In this document: one piece after another, positions 1-9,011 of the stretch
Layout: every line of letters begins with the position of its first letter
Numbering within the stretch: the stretch's first letter is position 1
Source: Acinetobacter puyangensis
GTDB lineage: Bacteria > Pseudomonadota > Gammaproteobacteria > Pseudomonadales > Moraxellaceae
Direction: 5' to 3'
DNA: 64,000 bases
NCBI RefSeq assembly: GCF_900096995.1
Contig: NZ_OANT01000012.1
Coordinates: 1-64,000 of the forward strand
The notes under the pieces: generated by a model
Seen by the model: the letters and a program-made list of their open reading frames with translations, nothing else
Told to the model about the DNA's origin: nothing
Database searches by the model: none
Translations under genes and position numbers: made by a program

Positions 1-328
1 AAGTCCCAACTAACACCCTGTTTTTCAACAAGTTTTAATCTGCATCACCGCCGATGGATGTGCATTCTACAGCATTCACATACCAACGCAACCCCATTCT
101 TTACTTTTTTTCAAATTCCACTATCAACCGTTCAATTTCTCGGCAAATATGTCGTTTTATTCCGAATTTCCTACCTTTTATTCCTAGTTTTTATACAATT
201 TTAAAAAATTATTTTTCTGATGCGATTAAAAGCACCGCCATTTGCACCATAAAGCACATGGATTTGTCTTAAGAAAATTTTTACTAAAACTGTTAAACTT
301 TTACTTTCATTTTTTCTATCAGGTTTTC
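1..328. other. AT-rich non-coding stretch at window edge
   Basis: No convincing gene is visible. A 72-codon open frame starting near 54 is low-complexity, rich in Phe/Ile/Ser and has no ribosome binding site, so I treat it as chance. The stretch probably holds the promoter of the exporter gene that follows, but no clear -35/-10 pair stands out. Confidence 0.5.
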
Positions 329-952
329 ATGGATTTTTTATTTCCACTCATGTCAATCGCAATGGCTTTAATGCTTGGTGCCATGAGTCCCGGTCCAAGT
401 TTTATTTGTGTCGCCCAAAATTCAATTGCGAAATCCCGGAAACATGGTCTGGTGACAGCATTAGGCACTGGTACAGGTGCTGCAATCTTAGGATTATTGG
501 CGGTATTGGGTTTACAGGCATTTTTATTGGCTGTGCCATCTGCTTATATGCTGCTTAAATTTATGGGGGGTTTATACTTACTTTGGCTTGCATATAAAAT
601 TTTAAAACATGCAAAATCACCCTTAAGTGTTGAGCAAACACATACTGTACAGACGCATTATTGGACCACTTACCGCTCAGGATTGTTAACGCAAATGAGT
701 AATCCAAAAACAGCGATTGTGATGGCAGGTATTTTTACCGCACTCTTACCCAAAAATATTCCTGATTATTACTATATTGCTATTCCAGCGCTCTGTTTTA
801 TGATTGATGCGGGCTGGTACGCCTTTGTTTCAGTAATTTTATCTTCACAAAAACCACGACAAGTTTATTTACGCAGTAAAAAAGTCTTTGATCGCCTAGC
901 AGGTGGAATTTTAGGGATACTAGGACTTAAATTAATTCTCTCAACAAAATAA
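329..952 (+). CDS. LysE/RhtB-family amino-acid exporter
   Basis: Inner-membrane translocator of the LysE superfamily, whose members export amino acids or related metabolites; the substrate is not readable here. The family signature GAMSPGPSF lies at about residues 16-24, followed by hydrophobic segments typical of the usual six-helix fold. Length (207 aa) fits the family. I start at the ATG at 329 rather than the frame's earlier ATG at 242, because the 29 extra residues are not family-like and an AGG lies just upstream at 321-323. The gene stands alone, converging on metG. A second member of the family lies at 18202-18795. Confidence 0.85.
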   Translation: MDFLFPLMSIAMALMLGAMSPGPSFICVAQNSIAKSRKHGLVTALGTGTGAAILGLLAVLGLQAFLLAVPSAYMLLKFMGGLYLLWLAYKILKHAKSPLSVEQTHTVQTHYWTTYRSGLLTQMSNPKTAIVMAGIFTALLPKNIPDYYYIAIPALCFMIDAGWYAFVSVILSSQKPRQVYLRSKKVFDRLAGGILGILGLKLILSTK

Positions 953-959
953 TATCTAA

Positions 960-1001
960 AGCTGTAGGAAGTTAAACGCATTGTCCAGCTTCCTTTCAGC
1001 T
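960..1001. terminator. Convergent hairpin between lysE-like gene and metG
   Basis: AGCTG-AGGAAG (960-971) can pair with CTTCCT-CAGCT (989-1001) with small internal bulges. It sits between two convergent genes, so it may stop transcription from either side. There is no long T-tract, which lowers confidence. Confidence 0.45.
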
Positions 1002-1021
1002 ATACATTTTATTTCTAAGGC

Positions 1022-3088
1022 TTAAGACACTTTATCACCTGGTTTGGCACCACTTTCAGGGGAGATAATATATAAGCCCTGATCATTCCCCGCACATAAC
1101 ACCATGCCATTGGAAATCCCAAAACGCATTTTGCGAGGGGCAAGGTTGGCCACCATCACCACCAATTTACCCATCAAATCTTCTGGTGCATACTGGCTGC
1201 GAACACCACTAAATACATTGCGAGATTCGGTTTCACCGACATCCAAAGTCAGTTGTAATAACTTATCTGAACCTTCAACAATTTCAGCCTGTAATACTTG
1301 TGCCACACGCAAATCAATTTTCACAAAATCATCAATCGCAATCGTGTCAGCCTCGCCTACTTTTAAGTCGACCTTTTGTTCAACCGCTTTGGCCTTTTTC
1401 TTTTCAACCTTCGGTGCTTCTACTGCCAAGGAATCTTTGGATGCATCCACCATGGCATCGACCGCTTTTTTGTCAACACGTTGCATTAATGGCTGGAATT
1501 GTGCAATCTGATGATTAACTAAAATGGTTTGAGCAGAGGCAAAATCGAACTGTTCCAGTTTCAGGAAAGTCTGAACTTCATTGGCCAATTTTGGTATTAC
1601 TGGCGACAAATACACCGCCAGTTGACGGAACAAATTAATACCAACCGAACAAACGTCATGAACTTGTTGCTCATTGCCAGCAACTTTCGCCAATGCCCAC
1701 GGCTTTTTCTCATCAATATACTGGTTGGCACGATCTGCCAAAGCCATGATTTCACGGATTGCGGCACTAAATTCGCGATCTTCATAGGCTTTACTGATTG
1801 AAACTCTTGCATCAATAAAGCTTTGTACCAATTCAGGTTCTGCACAATTTCCCGATAAAGTATTATTAAAATCCTTATTAATAAATTTGGCACAACGACT
1901 GGCAATATTCACCACTTTGCCCACCAGATCAGAATTTACTTTCTGGATAAAGTCATCCAGATTTAAATCCGAGTCCTCCACTTTATCGGATAGTTTAGAG
2001 GCAAAGTAATAGCGTAAATACTCAGGATTTAAATGCTCAAGATACGTTTCTGCCTTGATAAACGTACCACGAGATTTTGACATTTTCTGACCGTTGACTG
2101 TCAGAAAGCCATTGACGAATAAACCAGTTGGGGTGCGGTAACCAGCACCATCCAACATGGCTGGCCAGAATAAAGCATGGAAATAAACGATATCTTTACC
2201 AATAAAATGATAAACCTCATGTTTACTGTGTTTATTCCAGTACTCATCAAAACTTAATTCTGGACGTTGAGCCTTAATATAGTTTTCAAAACTAGACATA
2301 TAACCAATTGGCGCATCTACCCAGACATAGAAATATTTATTCGGCGCATCTGGAATTTCAAAGCCAAAATACGGCGCATCACGAGAAATATCCCAATCGG
2401 TTAATCCTGCTTCAAACCATTCATCTAGTTTATTGGCAATCGATACCGGCAATCGACCGGAATCTCGTGTCCATTGTTGCAGATACTGCGAAAAATTAGG
2501 CAATTTAAAGAAATAATGATCAGATGATTTTTCAATTGGTGTAGCGCCACTTAAAGTTGAACGTGGATTTTTAAGTTCTGTCGCATTATACGTGGTTCCA
2601 CAAACTTCACAGGAATCACCATACTGATCTTCTGCATCACATTTTGGGCAAGTACCTTTAATAAAACGATCTGATAAAAACATCTGTTTTTCCGGATCGA
2701 ACAACTGTGTCACAGGACGCACAGCAATATTACCGACATCACGGTTCTTGATATAAATATCTTCGGAACGCAATTTGTTGGTTTCGCTATGGGTTGAATC
2801 ATAATGATCAAAACTAATACCAAATCCGGCAAAATCACGTTCATGCTCTTTTTGTACATTGGCAATTTGCTGTTCTGCTGTAATGCCATTGGCTTCGGCA
2901 CGCAACATGATCGCTGTACCATGCGCATCATCTGCACAGACGTAAATTACATCATGTCCCATCGCACGCATTGCCCGAACCCAAATATCTGCCTGGATAT
3001 AACCAAGCAAATGTCCCATATGAATAGGACCATTGGCATAGGGTAAAGCATTGGTGACCAGGATTTTACGTGCAGACATAACGCTCAT
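1022..3088 (-). CDS. metG: Methionyl-tRNA synthetase
   Basis: Charges tRNA-Met and initiator tRNA with methionine in the cytosol. The class I signatures are present: HMGH at residues 23-26 and KMSKS at 335-339. A zinc knuckle with Cys147, Cys150, Cys160 and Cys163 marks the long MetG form, and the last ~110 residues form the OB-fold tRNA-binding domain, joined by a Lys/Ala/Glu-rich linker near 555-580. Total 688 aa is typical for gammaproteobacteria. An alternative start is Met4. The ~300 bases upstream are non-coding and separate it from a divergent gene; the divergent arrangement with an Mrp homologue one gene away is common in this group. Confidence 0.97.
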   Translation of the reverse strand: MSVMSARKILVTNALPYANGPIHMGHLLGYIQADIWVRAMRAMGHDVIYVCADDAHGTAIMLRAEANGITAEQQIANVQKEHERDFAGFGISFDHYDSTHSETNKLRSEDIYIKNRDVGNIAVRPVTQLFDPEKQMFLSDRFIKGTCPKCDAEDQYGDSCEVCGTTYNATELKNPRSTLSGATPIEKSSDHYFFKLPNFSQYLQQWTRDSGRLPVSIANKLDEWFEAGLTDWDISRDAPYFGFEIPDAPNKYFYVWVDAPIGYMSSFENYIKAQRPELSFDEYWNKHSKHEVYHFIGKDIVYFHALFWPAMLDGAGYRTPTGLFVNGFLTVNGQKMSKSRGTFIKAETYLEHLNPEYLRYYFASKLSDKVEDSDLNLDDFIQKVNSDLVGKVVNIASRCAKFINKDFNNTLSGNCAEPELVQSFIDARVSISKAYEDREFSAAIREIMALADRANQYIDEKKPWALAKVAGNEQQVHDVCSVGINLFRQLAVYLSPVIPKLANEVQTFLKLEQFDFASAQTILVNHQIAQFQPLMQRVDKKAVDAMVDASKDSLAVEAPKVEKKKAKAVEQKVDLKVGEADTIAIDDFVKIDLRVAQVLQAEIVEGSDKLLQLTLDVGETESRNVFSGVRSQYAPEDLMGKLVVMVANLAPRKMRFGISNGMVLCAGNDQGLYIISPESGAKPGDKVS

Positions 3089-3386
3089 TCACTAAAAAAT
3101 TTGACGGCCTTGATTTTACATGACTTGGCCATCAGTTGCATAATGGATTCGCTGAAATCTTTTATAACAAGATTTAAATTTTATTTCACAGCATAGTGAA
3201 TGCAAAGCAAGCACCATATACATAATCGACCTGATTGATTCTGTATTCACTTTGTATCAAATTGCTGCAAAACCAGCTTATCTGAATGAAATGATGTATA
3301 AATAAGAAATAGTTATAAACTTAATGTGTATCATAGCATAAAGTAGATGATCCACAGTCTTGATACGATAAAATGAGGTAAAACCG
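3089..3386. other. Divergent promoter region, metG / LEA-like gene
   Basis: Non-coding, AT-rich. It must hold the promoters of metG (minus) and of the LEA-like gene (plus). A GAGGT ribosome binding site precedes the latter. I see no strong repeat or RNA structure. Confidence 0.5.
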
Positions 3387-3851
3387 ATGACAACTGAAAA
3401 TAAAATAGATGACCTTAAAGCAAAAGCTGGTGAACTTGGTGATGACATCAAACACAAAGCCAAAGAAGCACAATTGCAAGCCGAAAAAACTGTAGATGAT
3501 TTAAAGCATTCGGCCAAAGAAGCCAAACTTGAAGGTGAAAAAAAGTTAGATGATCTCAAAAAAGATGCAGCGGAGCATCATGCTGAAGATAAAGCAGCAG
3601 TAGAAGCAAAAGTTGACGAAGCGAAAGCCAAACTTGATGATAGCAAAGCAAAAGCCAAAGATCAGTTTGAGCATCTAAAAACCGAAGCCAACCAAAAACT
3701 GGAAGAGGCCAAACAAAAGGCTGCTGAACTTAAAGAAGAAGCAACCCATAAATTTGAGGATCTCAAAGCACAAGCCACTGAAAAATTTGGTGACTTAAAA
3801 ACACAAGCCACTGAAAAATTTGATGAATTAAAAAATAAATTTAAAAGTTAA
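3387..3851 (+). CDS. Lys/Ala/Glu-rich LEA-like amphipathic repeat protein
   Basis: Function unproven. The 154-aa protein is almost entirely charged, has no Cys or Trp and no signal peptide or membrane segment, and is built of 11-residue amphipathic repeats; the clearest are three successive units near the C-terminus of the form EKF-x-DLK-x-QAT. This pattern resembles group 3 LEA proteins and apolipoprotein-type helices, which are disordered in water and fold on membranes or on drying. Established knowledge: Acinetobacter hydrophilins contribute to desiccation survival; whether this is one of them is inference. The gene is monocistronic, preceded by a GAGGT ribosome binding site and followed at once by a perfect 14-bp terminator, which suggests strong independent expression. 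It could instead be a cell-envelope or DNA-associated coiled-coil protein. Confidence 0.75.
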   Translation: MTTENKIDDLKAKAGELGDDIKHKAKEAQLQAEKTVDDLKHSAKEAKLEGEKKLDDLKKDAAEHHAEDKAAVEAKVDEAKAKLDDSKAKAKDQFEHLKTEANQKLEEAKQKAAELKEEATHKFEDLKAQATEKFGDLKTQATEKFDELKNKFKS

Positions 3852-3879
3852 ACCATCGAATATCGATATTTAAACTTAG

Positions 3880-3919
3880 GCCGATTTAAATTTCATTATA
3901 AATTTAAATCGGCTTTTTT
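3880..3919 (+). terminator. Strong intrinsic terminator of the LEA-like gene
   Basis: A perfect 14-bp stem (GCCGATTTAAATTT at 3880-3893 with its complement at 900-913 of the same block) around a 6-nt loop is followed by six T residues. It isolates this gene from mrp downstream. Confidence 0.93.
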
Positions 3920-3996
3920 AATTGTACTTAACCTTATCCTATATTACAGGTAAACTATCTTGATCATGATAATGTAAAATTTGCTTGGAGTTTAAG

Positions 3997-5211
3997 ATGT
4001 CTTGGTTTTCTGCGTTAAAAGCAAAATTTAGCCCTGATCAAGAGATTGATGAAACCAAAATACAGGCTTGTCTGGAACAATTTACCTTTCCAAATACCCA
4101 TACCACACTACAAGAACGTATTACCCAACTGAATGTTGAACAAAACACCTTACAACTCAGCATCTTTGTTTATGAAGATGAAGTTGATCATTTACAAAAA
4201 ATTCATGATGATTTAAGTGCTCAACTTGCACAGGCAGGCGTCCATACACTAAATCTGCATGTCATACAAAAAAAGAAAGAAGCCAGTAAAAGCCCTGTTC
4301 CATCTGTGGTTGATGCATCTGCAAGTCAGGCGCATTTGGCACAAGCGCAAGCGAATTATCAGCCACAACAAAGTGAAGCGCCAATTCAAAAAGCTGCACC
4401 AACGCAGGCACAACTTAAACCGCATCCACATATCCAGCATGTGATTGTGGTTGCCTCTGGTAAAGGCGGTGTCGGTAAGTCCACCACCACTGTCAATTTA
4501 GCATTGGCATTACAAAAATTAGGGTTAAAAGTGGGTGTACTTGATGCCGATATTTATGGCCCTAGCATTCCGACCATGCTCGGCAATGAAGGACAAAGTC
4601 CGTTAATTGAAAACGAACAGTTTGTCCCACTCGAAGCTTATGGTATGCCAGTCTTATCCATAGGCCATTTGACTGGAAATGGTCGAACACCTGTCGCATG
4701 GCGCGGCCCCAAAGCAACCGGGGCGTTAATGCAACTGTTTAACCAGACACTCTGGCCAACCCTTGATGTGTTACTCATTGATATGCCGCCCGGTACAGGG
4801 GATATTCAGCTTACACTGGCGCAACGCATTCCTGTATCTGGTGCAGTGATTGTCACCACCCCACAAAATGTTGCCTTGCTGGATGCACAAAAAGGCATTG
4901 AGCTATTTAATAAGGTGAATATTAAAATATTAGGCGTGGTAGAAAACATGTCGACGCATATCTGTTCGAACTGCGGATTTGAAGAGCAGATTTTTGGTGT
5001 GGGTGGTGGTGATAAACTGGCGCAAGCCTATCATATTCCTTTGCTTGGTCGTTTACCACTCAATGCCTCCATTCGGGAAAATGCAGACAAAGGTAAGCCG
5101 AGTGTTGCCGCACAAGATACAGCCTATGAAAGTTATATGGAAATTGCGACAAAACTGAAACACAGTATCGATCAATTACCTCAACGTCAGAATGACAAGC
5201 GGATTTTTTAA
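3997..5211 (+). CDS. apbC: Mrp/ApbC-family Fe-S cluster carrier ATPase
   Basis: Binds and transfers iron-sulfur clusters to target proteins in the cytosol. The 404-aa chain has an N-terminal DUF59-like region (about 15-90), a Gln/Ala-rich linker, then the deviant Walker A motif GKGGVGKS at 155-162, the DMPPGTGD segment near 262-269, and the cluster-binding pair Cys323-Ser-Asn-Cys326. I start at the ATG at 3997, which has TTGGAG six bases upstream; an in-frame TTG at 3985 overlaps that ribosome binding site and is less likely. Preceded by a strong terminator, so it is its own unit. The name apbC/mrp is used interchangeably for this family. Confidence 0.95.
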   Translation: MSWFSALKAKFSPDQEIDETKIQACLEQFTFPNTHTTLQERITQLNVEQNTLQLSIFVYEDEVDHLQKIHDDLSAQLAQAGVHTLNLHVIQKKKEASKSPVPSVVDASASQAHLAQAQANYQPQQSEAPIQKAAPTQAQLKPHPHIQHVIVVASGKGGVGKSTTTVNLALALQKLGLKVGVLDADIYGPSIPTMLGNEGQSPLIENEQFVPLEAYGMPVLSIGHLTGNGRTPVAWRGPKATGALMQLFNQTLWPTLDVLLIDMPPGTGDIQLTLAQRIPVSGAVIVTTPQNVALLDAQKGIELFNKVNIKILGVVENMSTHICSNCGFEEQIFGVGGGDKLAQAYHIPLLGRLPLNASIRENADKGKPSVAAQDTAYESYMEIATKLKHSIDQLPQRQNDKRIF

Positions 5212-5272
5212 AAATGAAATGATCATCTGATCTTCGTCGATCATATCGATATAACACTTTTGAGTAAATATT

Positions 5273-5593
5273 ATGGACATTGGTGCGGTATTAATAAGGC
5301 TAAAAACGCATTCATTACCACATTTGGACGCATGGCGAAATGAACTGGAAACGCGCAAAGCCGAAGCAATAGACACATTAAAAGCAGAAAATGTTTTTAT
5401 TGAATCATAGTTTCATGTTGAACTTGAAAATGAACATTACCTGATCGCCTATATGCGTGCAGATGATATTGCACATGCACAAAAAGTTGCTAGAACCAGC
5501 ACTTTTGATATTGGTCAGGTTCATAAAAAATTTAAAACCACATGGGATAAGGTTTATCCTGCTAAATTATTAGTTGACTTAGATAATAGTTAA
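5273..5593 (+). pseudogene. DUF6176-like gene interrupted by one in-frame TAG
   Basis: Reading from ATG 5273, 45 codons run to a TAG at 5408-5410, and the same frame continues for 60 more codons to TAA at 5591. The two halves together read as one compact protein of about 105 residues, with a first half rich in the pattern W-x2-EL-x-TRKAEAIDTL and IES just before the stop, and a second half with YLIAYMRADD and KFKTTWDKVY. This pattern resembles the DUF6176 family from memory. No frameshift is needed, only the single stop. It may be a recent nonsense pseudogene, a sequencing error, or less likely a read-through gene. Function of the family is unknown. It lies between mrp and a bidirectional terminator. 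Confidence 0.75.
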
Positions 5594-5620
5594 AATTCAT
5601 TTAAATCAGTCATCGCAATA

Positions 5621-5650
5621 AAAAAACGCACTTAATTCAGTGCGTTTTTT
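5621..5650. terminator. Bidirectional terminator, rplT / DUF6176 remnant
   Basis: AAAAAACGCACT (5621-5632) and its exact complement at 5639-5650 flank a 6-nt loop, giving an A-tract on one side and a T-tract on the other. It can stop rplT transcription on the minus strand and read from mrp on the plus strand. Confidence 0.93.
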
Positions 5651-5665
5651 TAATATCCTGATGAC

Positions 5666-6025
5666 TTAGGCAGCCAATGCAGATTTCGCTTTTTCAGCCA
5701 AAGCAGCAAATGCAACCGCATCATGATAAGCGATATCAGCCAATACACGACGGTCAATAATCACTTGTGCTTTTTTCAGGCCATCAATCATACGGCTATA
5801 AGACAAACCGTTTTGACGTGCACCAGCATTAATACGTGCAATCCACAATGCGCGGAATTGACGTTTTTTCTGACGACGGTCACGGTAAGCATATTGACCA
5901 GCTTTGATTACTGCCTGGAACGCTACACGATAAACACGTGAACGAGCACCATAATAACCTTTTGCGCGAGCAAGAATTTTTTTGTGACGACGATGAGCCA
6001 CTACACCACGTTTTACACGAGCCAT
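5666..6025 (-). CDS. rplT: 50S ribosomal protein L20
   Basis: Basic 119-aa ribosomal protein that binds 23S rRNA early in large-subunit assembly; in E. coli it is also the translational repressor of rpmI-rplT. The N-terminus [16 protein letters not shown] and the segment [15 protein letters not shown] are diagnostic, and the length is standard. It follows rpmI with an 11-base gap and shares its transcript, ending at the terminator at 5621-5650. Unlike the usual thrS-infC-rpmI-rplT order, infC lies about 9 kb away, so rpmI-rplT must have its own promoter. Confidence 0.98.
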   Translation of the reverse strand: MARVKRGVVAHRRHKKILARAKGYYGARSRVYRVAFQAVIKAGQYAYRDRRQKKRQFRALWIARINAGARQNGLSYSRMIDGLKKAQVIIDRRVLADIAYHDAVAFAALAEKAKSALAA

Positions 6026-6036
6026 TTAAAATCTCC

Positions 6037-6234
6037 TTAGATGTATGGGCACATACGACGAACTGAAGCAACATCACTTACGTGAACCATTACACAGCCG
6101 CGCAATTGACGGATACGTTTCGCAGATTTTTTGGTCAAAATGTGGCGTTTGAATGCTTGCTTACGTTTAAAACCGTTTGCAGTCGCTTTAAAGCGTTTAG
6201 CTGCACCACGGCGAGTTTTTAATTTAACTGCCAT
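6037..6234 (-). CDS. rpmI: 50S ribosomal protein L35
   Basis: Small basic ribosomal protein of 65 aa. The start [16 protein letters not shown] and the C-terminal run of Arg/Lys are typical of L35. The open frame extends 45 codons further upstream, but the ATG at 6234 with AGAGG just before it is the family start. The upstream part is a structured leader (6251-6293) and, beyond it, a terminator that ends the neighbouring receptor gene. Together with rplT it forms a two-gene operon cut off from infC. Confidence 0.97.
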
Positions 6235-6250
6235 AACAACCTCTTTATGC

Positions 6251-6293
6251 ACCTGTTCAGCACGTTTGCACCATTGCAACACGACTTGCAGGT
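6251..6293 (-). promoter_or_regulatory. Structured rpmI leader, candidate L20 operator
   Basis: On the minus strand the leader can fold with an outer stem ACCTG (6293-6289) pairing to CAGGT (6255-6251), enclosing a hairpin TTGCA-atgg-TGCAA (6279-6266). It ends 16 bases before the rpmI ATG. In E. coli L20 represses this operon by binding leader RNA; that the same happens here is inference, and I cannot match the known L20 site in detail. Confidence 0.4.
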
Positions 6294-6330
6294 AAGGGAT
6301 GCGATATTCTATAGAAAACTTATACAAATG

Positions 6331-6365
6331 AAAAGACCTTATCACACTTACCACAAGGCCTTTTT
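6331..6365 (-). terminator. Terminator of TonB receptor 1
   Basis: AAAAGACCTT (6331-6340) and AAGGCCTTTT (6355-6364) form a stem with one non-Watson-Crick position; on the minus strand it ends in TTTT. It lies 8 bases after the receptor stop codon and separates that gene from rpmI. Confidence 0.75.
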
Positions 6366-6372
6366 GCAATGC

Positions 6373-8562
6373 TTAGAAAAAGTAATTTACCCGGAATAAA
6401 TAATTACGTGGTGTCCCAGGCATTGATGATGTACGCCAGTATTCTTTATCAGTTAAATTATTCACTGCAAAAGTTGCGCCCCAAGTTTCATCTTTATAAC
6501 CAAGTGCAGCATCTAAACGTGTCCAGCCATCTATCTTGGTGGTATTAGCATCTGAGGTATAGAAAGAACCGACATAAGTTGCACCGATCTCGCCATAGAT
6601 TCGGTCGGTTGGTAAGTAGCGGATAAATAAGTTACCAGTGTTTTTTGAAGAATTTGAGAATCGATTTCCTTCATTGGCTGGTGTACGAATATTTTTTGTG
6701 ATTTCTGTATCTGTATAACCATAGCCACCACGAATAAATACATTATCCAGTATCTTACCAATAAAGCTAAATTCAAAACCCTTTGATTCTCTTTCACCAA
6801 TATTGATAATTGGTGAGTTATTATCATCTTCAATAGCACGACCACGCATATTATCTTTTTTGATTTGATATGCTGATAACTGTGTATTTAAACGATTGTT
6901 AAACCAATCACTTTTTATACCGATCTCATATTGAGTGTTATTTTCAGGTTTTAAATCCTCGGCGGTCTCATCAATTACACTAATCCAGCCTCGACCTCCG
7001 TATGGAGAAAAACTTTTACTATAAGACGCATAGAGTGACTGACTTTCTACAGGCTGCCAAACAATACCTGCGTTCGGACTAAATGATTCTCCATCATATG
7101 AACCCCGTACATCAACATCCCGATTGTTATTTCGGGTCTGATGAGAACTCATATCATAAGTATCGTACCGACCACCCAACATAAGTTTAAATTCAGGAGT
7201 AATGCTAATTAAATCCTGAATAAAGACACCTAAAGAGGTTGCTTCAATTTCACTATAACTACGAGTAGATAAAGCAGCCCCATTACGAGTATTACTGAGT
7301 TTACCAGTTGCTGGATCATACCAACCATAGATTGATGTGAGTGTAGTACCATCACTTCCTATATATTGATTCGCAAGTTTCGGATTACGTTCTTCCTTAA
7401 TCCAATCTGTTCCGATCATAACATTATGCTTAATCGCGCCAGTATTAAACTCACCGGTAATATCCCATGTATTTGTCAATGTTGATGTTTCTGTTTCTTG
7501 CCAATAATAAACTTGAGAAATCTGCCCAATATGACCAGCACACGCAGCACTACTTGCAGAACAATAAGAACCCAAATAGAAATGATCAAAGTTTTGGAAA
7601 GAATTTCTATGACTCAAACCCCAATGAAACGTCCAATCTGGTAAAAAATCATATCGAAGATCTATACGTGCTGACTTAGTTTCATCGGTAACAATATCAC
7701 CTTCCTGAGCATACCCTTGTTTAATATTAACAGGATAACCTGTCTGCAATAACACAGAATAATTTGGCCCTCGATCTGGAACACGATCCATTTTGTCGTA
7801 AGTTGCTTCAGCCGTCCACGTTAAAGTCTCATCATCACTACGATAAGTTACACTTGGTGAAATTGAATCTTGCTGTGTACCTATTCCTGAACGAAAACTA
7901 TTGCTATCAAATTTTTCGCCAACCAAACGTACAGCCCAATTATCTGTAACAACTTTATTTAAATCAATCGTCGCTCCCACATTATCATAAGAACCGACAT
8001 ACGCACCAATATTACTCCGAGAGTCAAAATTGGCAGTTTTTGTAACCAAATTGATTACACCACCACCCTGACTTCGTCCATATAGAACTGATGCTGGCCC
8101 TTTTAAGATTTCGATGCGTTCAACATTGGCTGTGCTACGTCGGTACTGTCCACTTTCACGTACACCATTACGATAAATATCGCCATTATCTGCACTAAAC
8201 CCTCGAAGAGTAATACCATCACCACGCATATCGTACGCCGTTGTTACACCAGGTGTACCTTGCAACATAATACTTAAATCATTGGCACCATACATTTTAT
8301 ATTTAGATACATCAATGGTATCAATGGTTTGAGGAATATCTTTTTTATCCAATCCATTTCGGGTGACATTTGCTTGTTTATAGTCGACATAGGTCTTGAT
8401 CGGATCACCGTCATCCATGGCTTCAATTACGATTGCTGGCAATACAACTGCCCTGTTCACATGTTCCCCTTCTACTGCTGTTTGTGCTTCTTCAGCATAT
8501 GACTGGGCACTCAACATCGCACTCGCTAACATTGAGAAAAGTAACTTTTTACGCAAAACCAT
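6373..8562 (-). CDS. TonB-dependent siderophore receptor 1 (tandem paralogue)
   Basis: Outer-membrane gated porin that imports a ferric siderophore using TonB energy. The 729-aa protein has a signal peptide ending SYA/EE near residue 24, a TonB-box-like stretch LPAIVIEA at about 42-49, a plug domain with ANDLSIMLQGTPGV and RIEILKGPASVLYG, then a 22-strand barrel ending in the classic C-terminal RVNYFF. The plug and last strands are almost identical to the receptor at 9012-11174, while loops differ, so the two are duplicates that have diverged in ligand contacts. The promoter carries a Fur-like site. No Shine-Dalgarno sequence is visible before the ATG. The siderophore is unknown; catecholate types are plausible. 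Confidence 0.93.
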   Translation of the reverse strand: MVLRKKLLFSMLASAMLSAQSYAEEAQTAVEGEHVNRAVVLPAIVIEAMDDGDPIKTYVDYKQANVTRNGLDKKDIPQTIDTIDVSKYKMYGANDLSIMLQGTPGVTTAYDMRGDGITLRGFSADNGDIYRNGVRESGQYRRSTANVERIEILKGPASVLYGRSQGGGVINLVTKTANFDSRSNIGAYVGSYDNVGATIDLNKVVTDNWAVRLVGEKFDSNSFRSGIGTQQDSISPSVTYRSDDETLTWTAEATYDKMDRVPDRGPNYSVLLQTGYPVNIKQGYAQEGDIVTDETKSARIDLRYDFLPDWTFHWGLSHRNSFQNFDHFYLGSYCSASSAACAGHIGQISQVYYWQETETSTLTNTWDITGEFNTGAIKHNVMIGTDWIKEERNPKLANQYIGSDGTTLTSIYGWYDPATGKLSNTRNGAALSTRSYSEIEATSLGVFIQDLISITPEFKLMLGGRYDTYDMSSHQTRNNNRDVDVRGSYDGESFSPNAGIVWQPVESQSLYASYSKSFSPYGGRGWISVIDETAEDLKPENNTQYEIGIKSDWFNNRLNTQLSAYQIKKDNMRGRAIEDDNNSPIINIGERESKGFEFSFIGKILDNVFIRGGYGYTDTEITKNIRTPANEGNRFSNSSKNTGNLFIRYLPTDRIYGEIGATYVGSFYTSDANTTKIDGWTRLDAALGYKDETWGATFAVNNLTDKEYWRTSSMPGTPRNYLFRVNYFF

Positions 8563-8582
8563 TAGTTAACCATAATATAAAA

Positions 8583-8627
8583 TATAAAGATTATCATTTA
8601 TTTTAATATTTATTTACATATTGTCAA
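8583..8627 (-). promoter_or_regulatory. Fur-type promoter of TonB receptor 1
   Basis: On the minus strand a perfect -35 TTGACA (8627-8622), 16-bp spacer and -10 TAAAAT (8605-8600) are followed by TGATAATCTTTATA (8596-8583), which matches the Fur core TGATAATNATTATCA well in its left half. The box would cover the start site about 30 bases before the ATG, a layout that gives iron repression. Confidence 0.75.
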
Positions 8628-9011
8628 TAAATAATACACATTATATCCATAATTTAATATTTTAACGGTAGAGTATATTTCGTTAGAAATTGCAAAATAG
8701 AATCGTGTAATTCACTAAATTTATATACCGATGTCGTTAATTATAATCCGAGTCATATCTTGCAAAGGTATAACCGAATCCATTTACCTTAGATATAACC
8801 TCATGAAACCATTACAACATTTAAAGAGTTTGTAAAAGATATAAAACATCTCCAACTAATGAGATATTATTAAAATCGAATATAATCAATACAAAATTTT
8901 AATCCTTGAGTGCAAAACTATGCTTTATTATTAACTTAGATGATTGCACTAACAATCACCTTTCATTGTTTAAAACAAGTACACACAATGATTTACAGAT
9001 CCACATATTAC
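8628..9011. other. AT-rich spacer between the two receptor genes
   Basis: About 380 bases with no credible gene. A short ORF overlapping 8906-9103 is a shadow of the downstream receptor's end. I see no clear terminator for receptor 2 here, only a weak CATTGT/ACAATG pairing near 8966-8990. Confidence 0.5.

Noticed and set aside
54..272. 72-codon open frame at window start
   Set aside because: Low-complexity Phe/Ile/Ser sequence, no ribosome binding site, overlaps the upstream extension of the exporter gene.
1104..1511. 135-codon frame antisense to metG
   Set aside because: Shadow of metG in another frame; its Ser/Thr-rich translation has no family features. The same applies to the other antisense frames inside relA, thrS, leuA, fumA and gacS.
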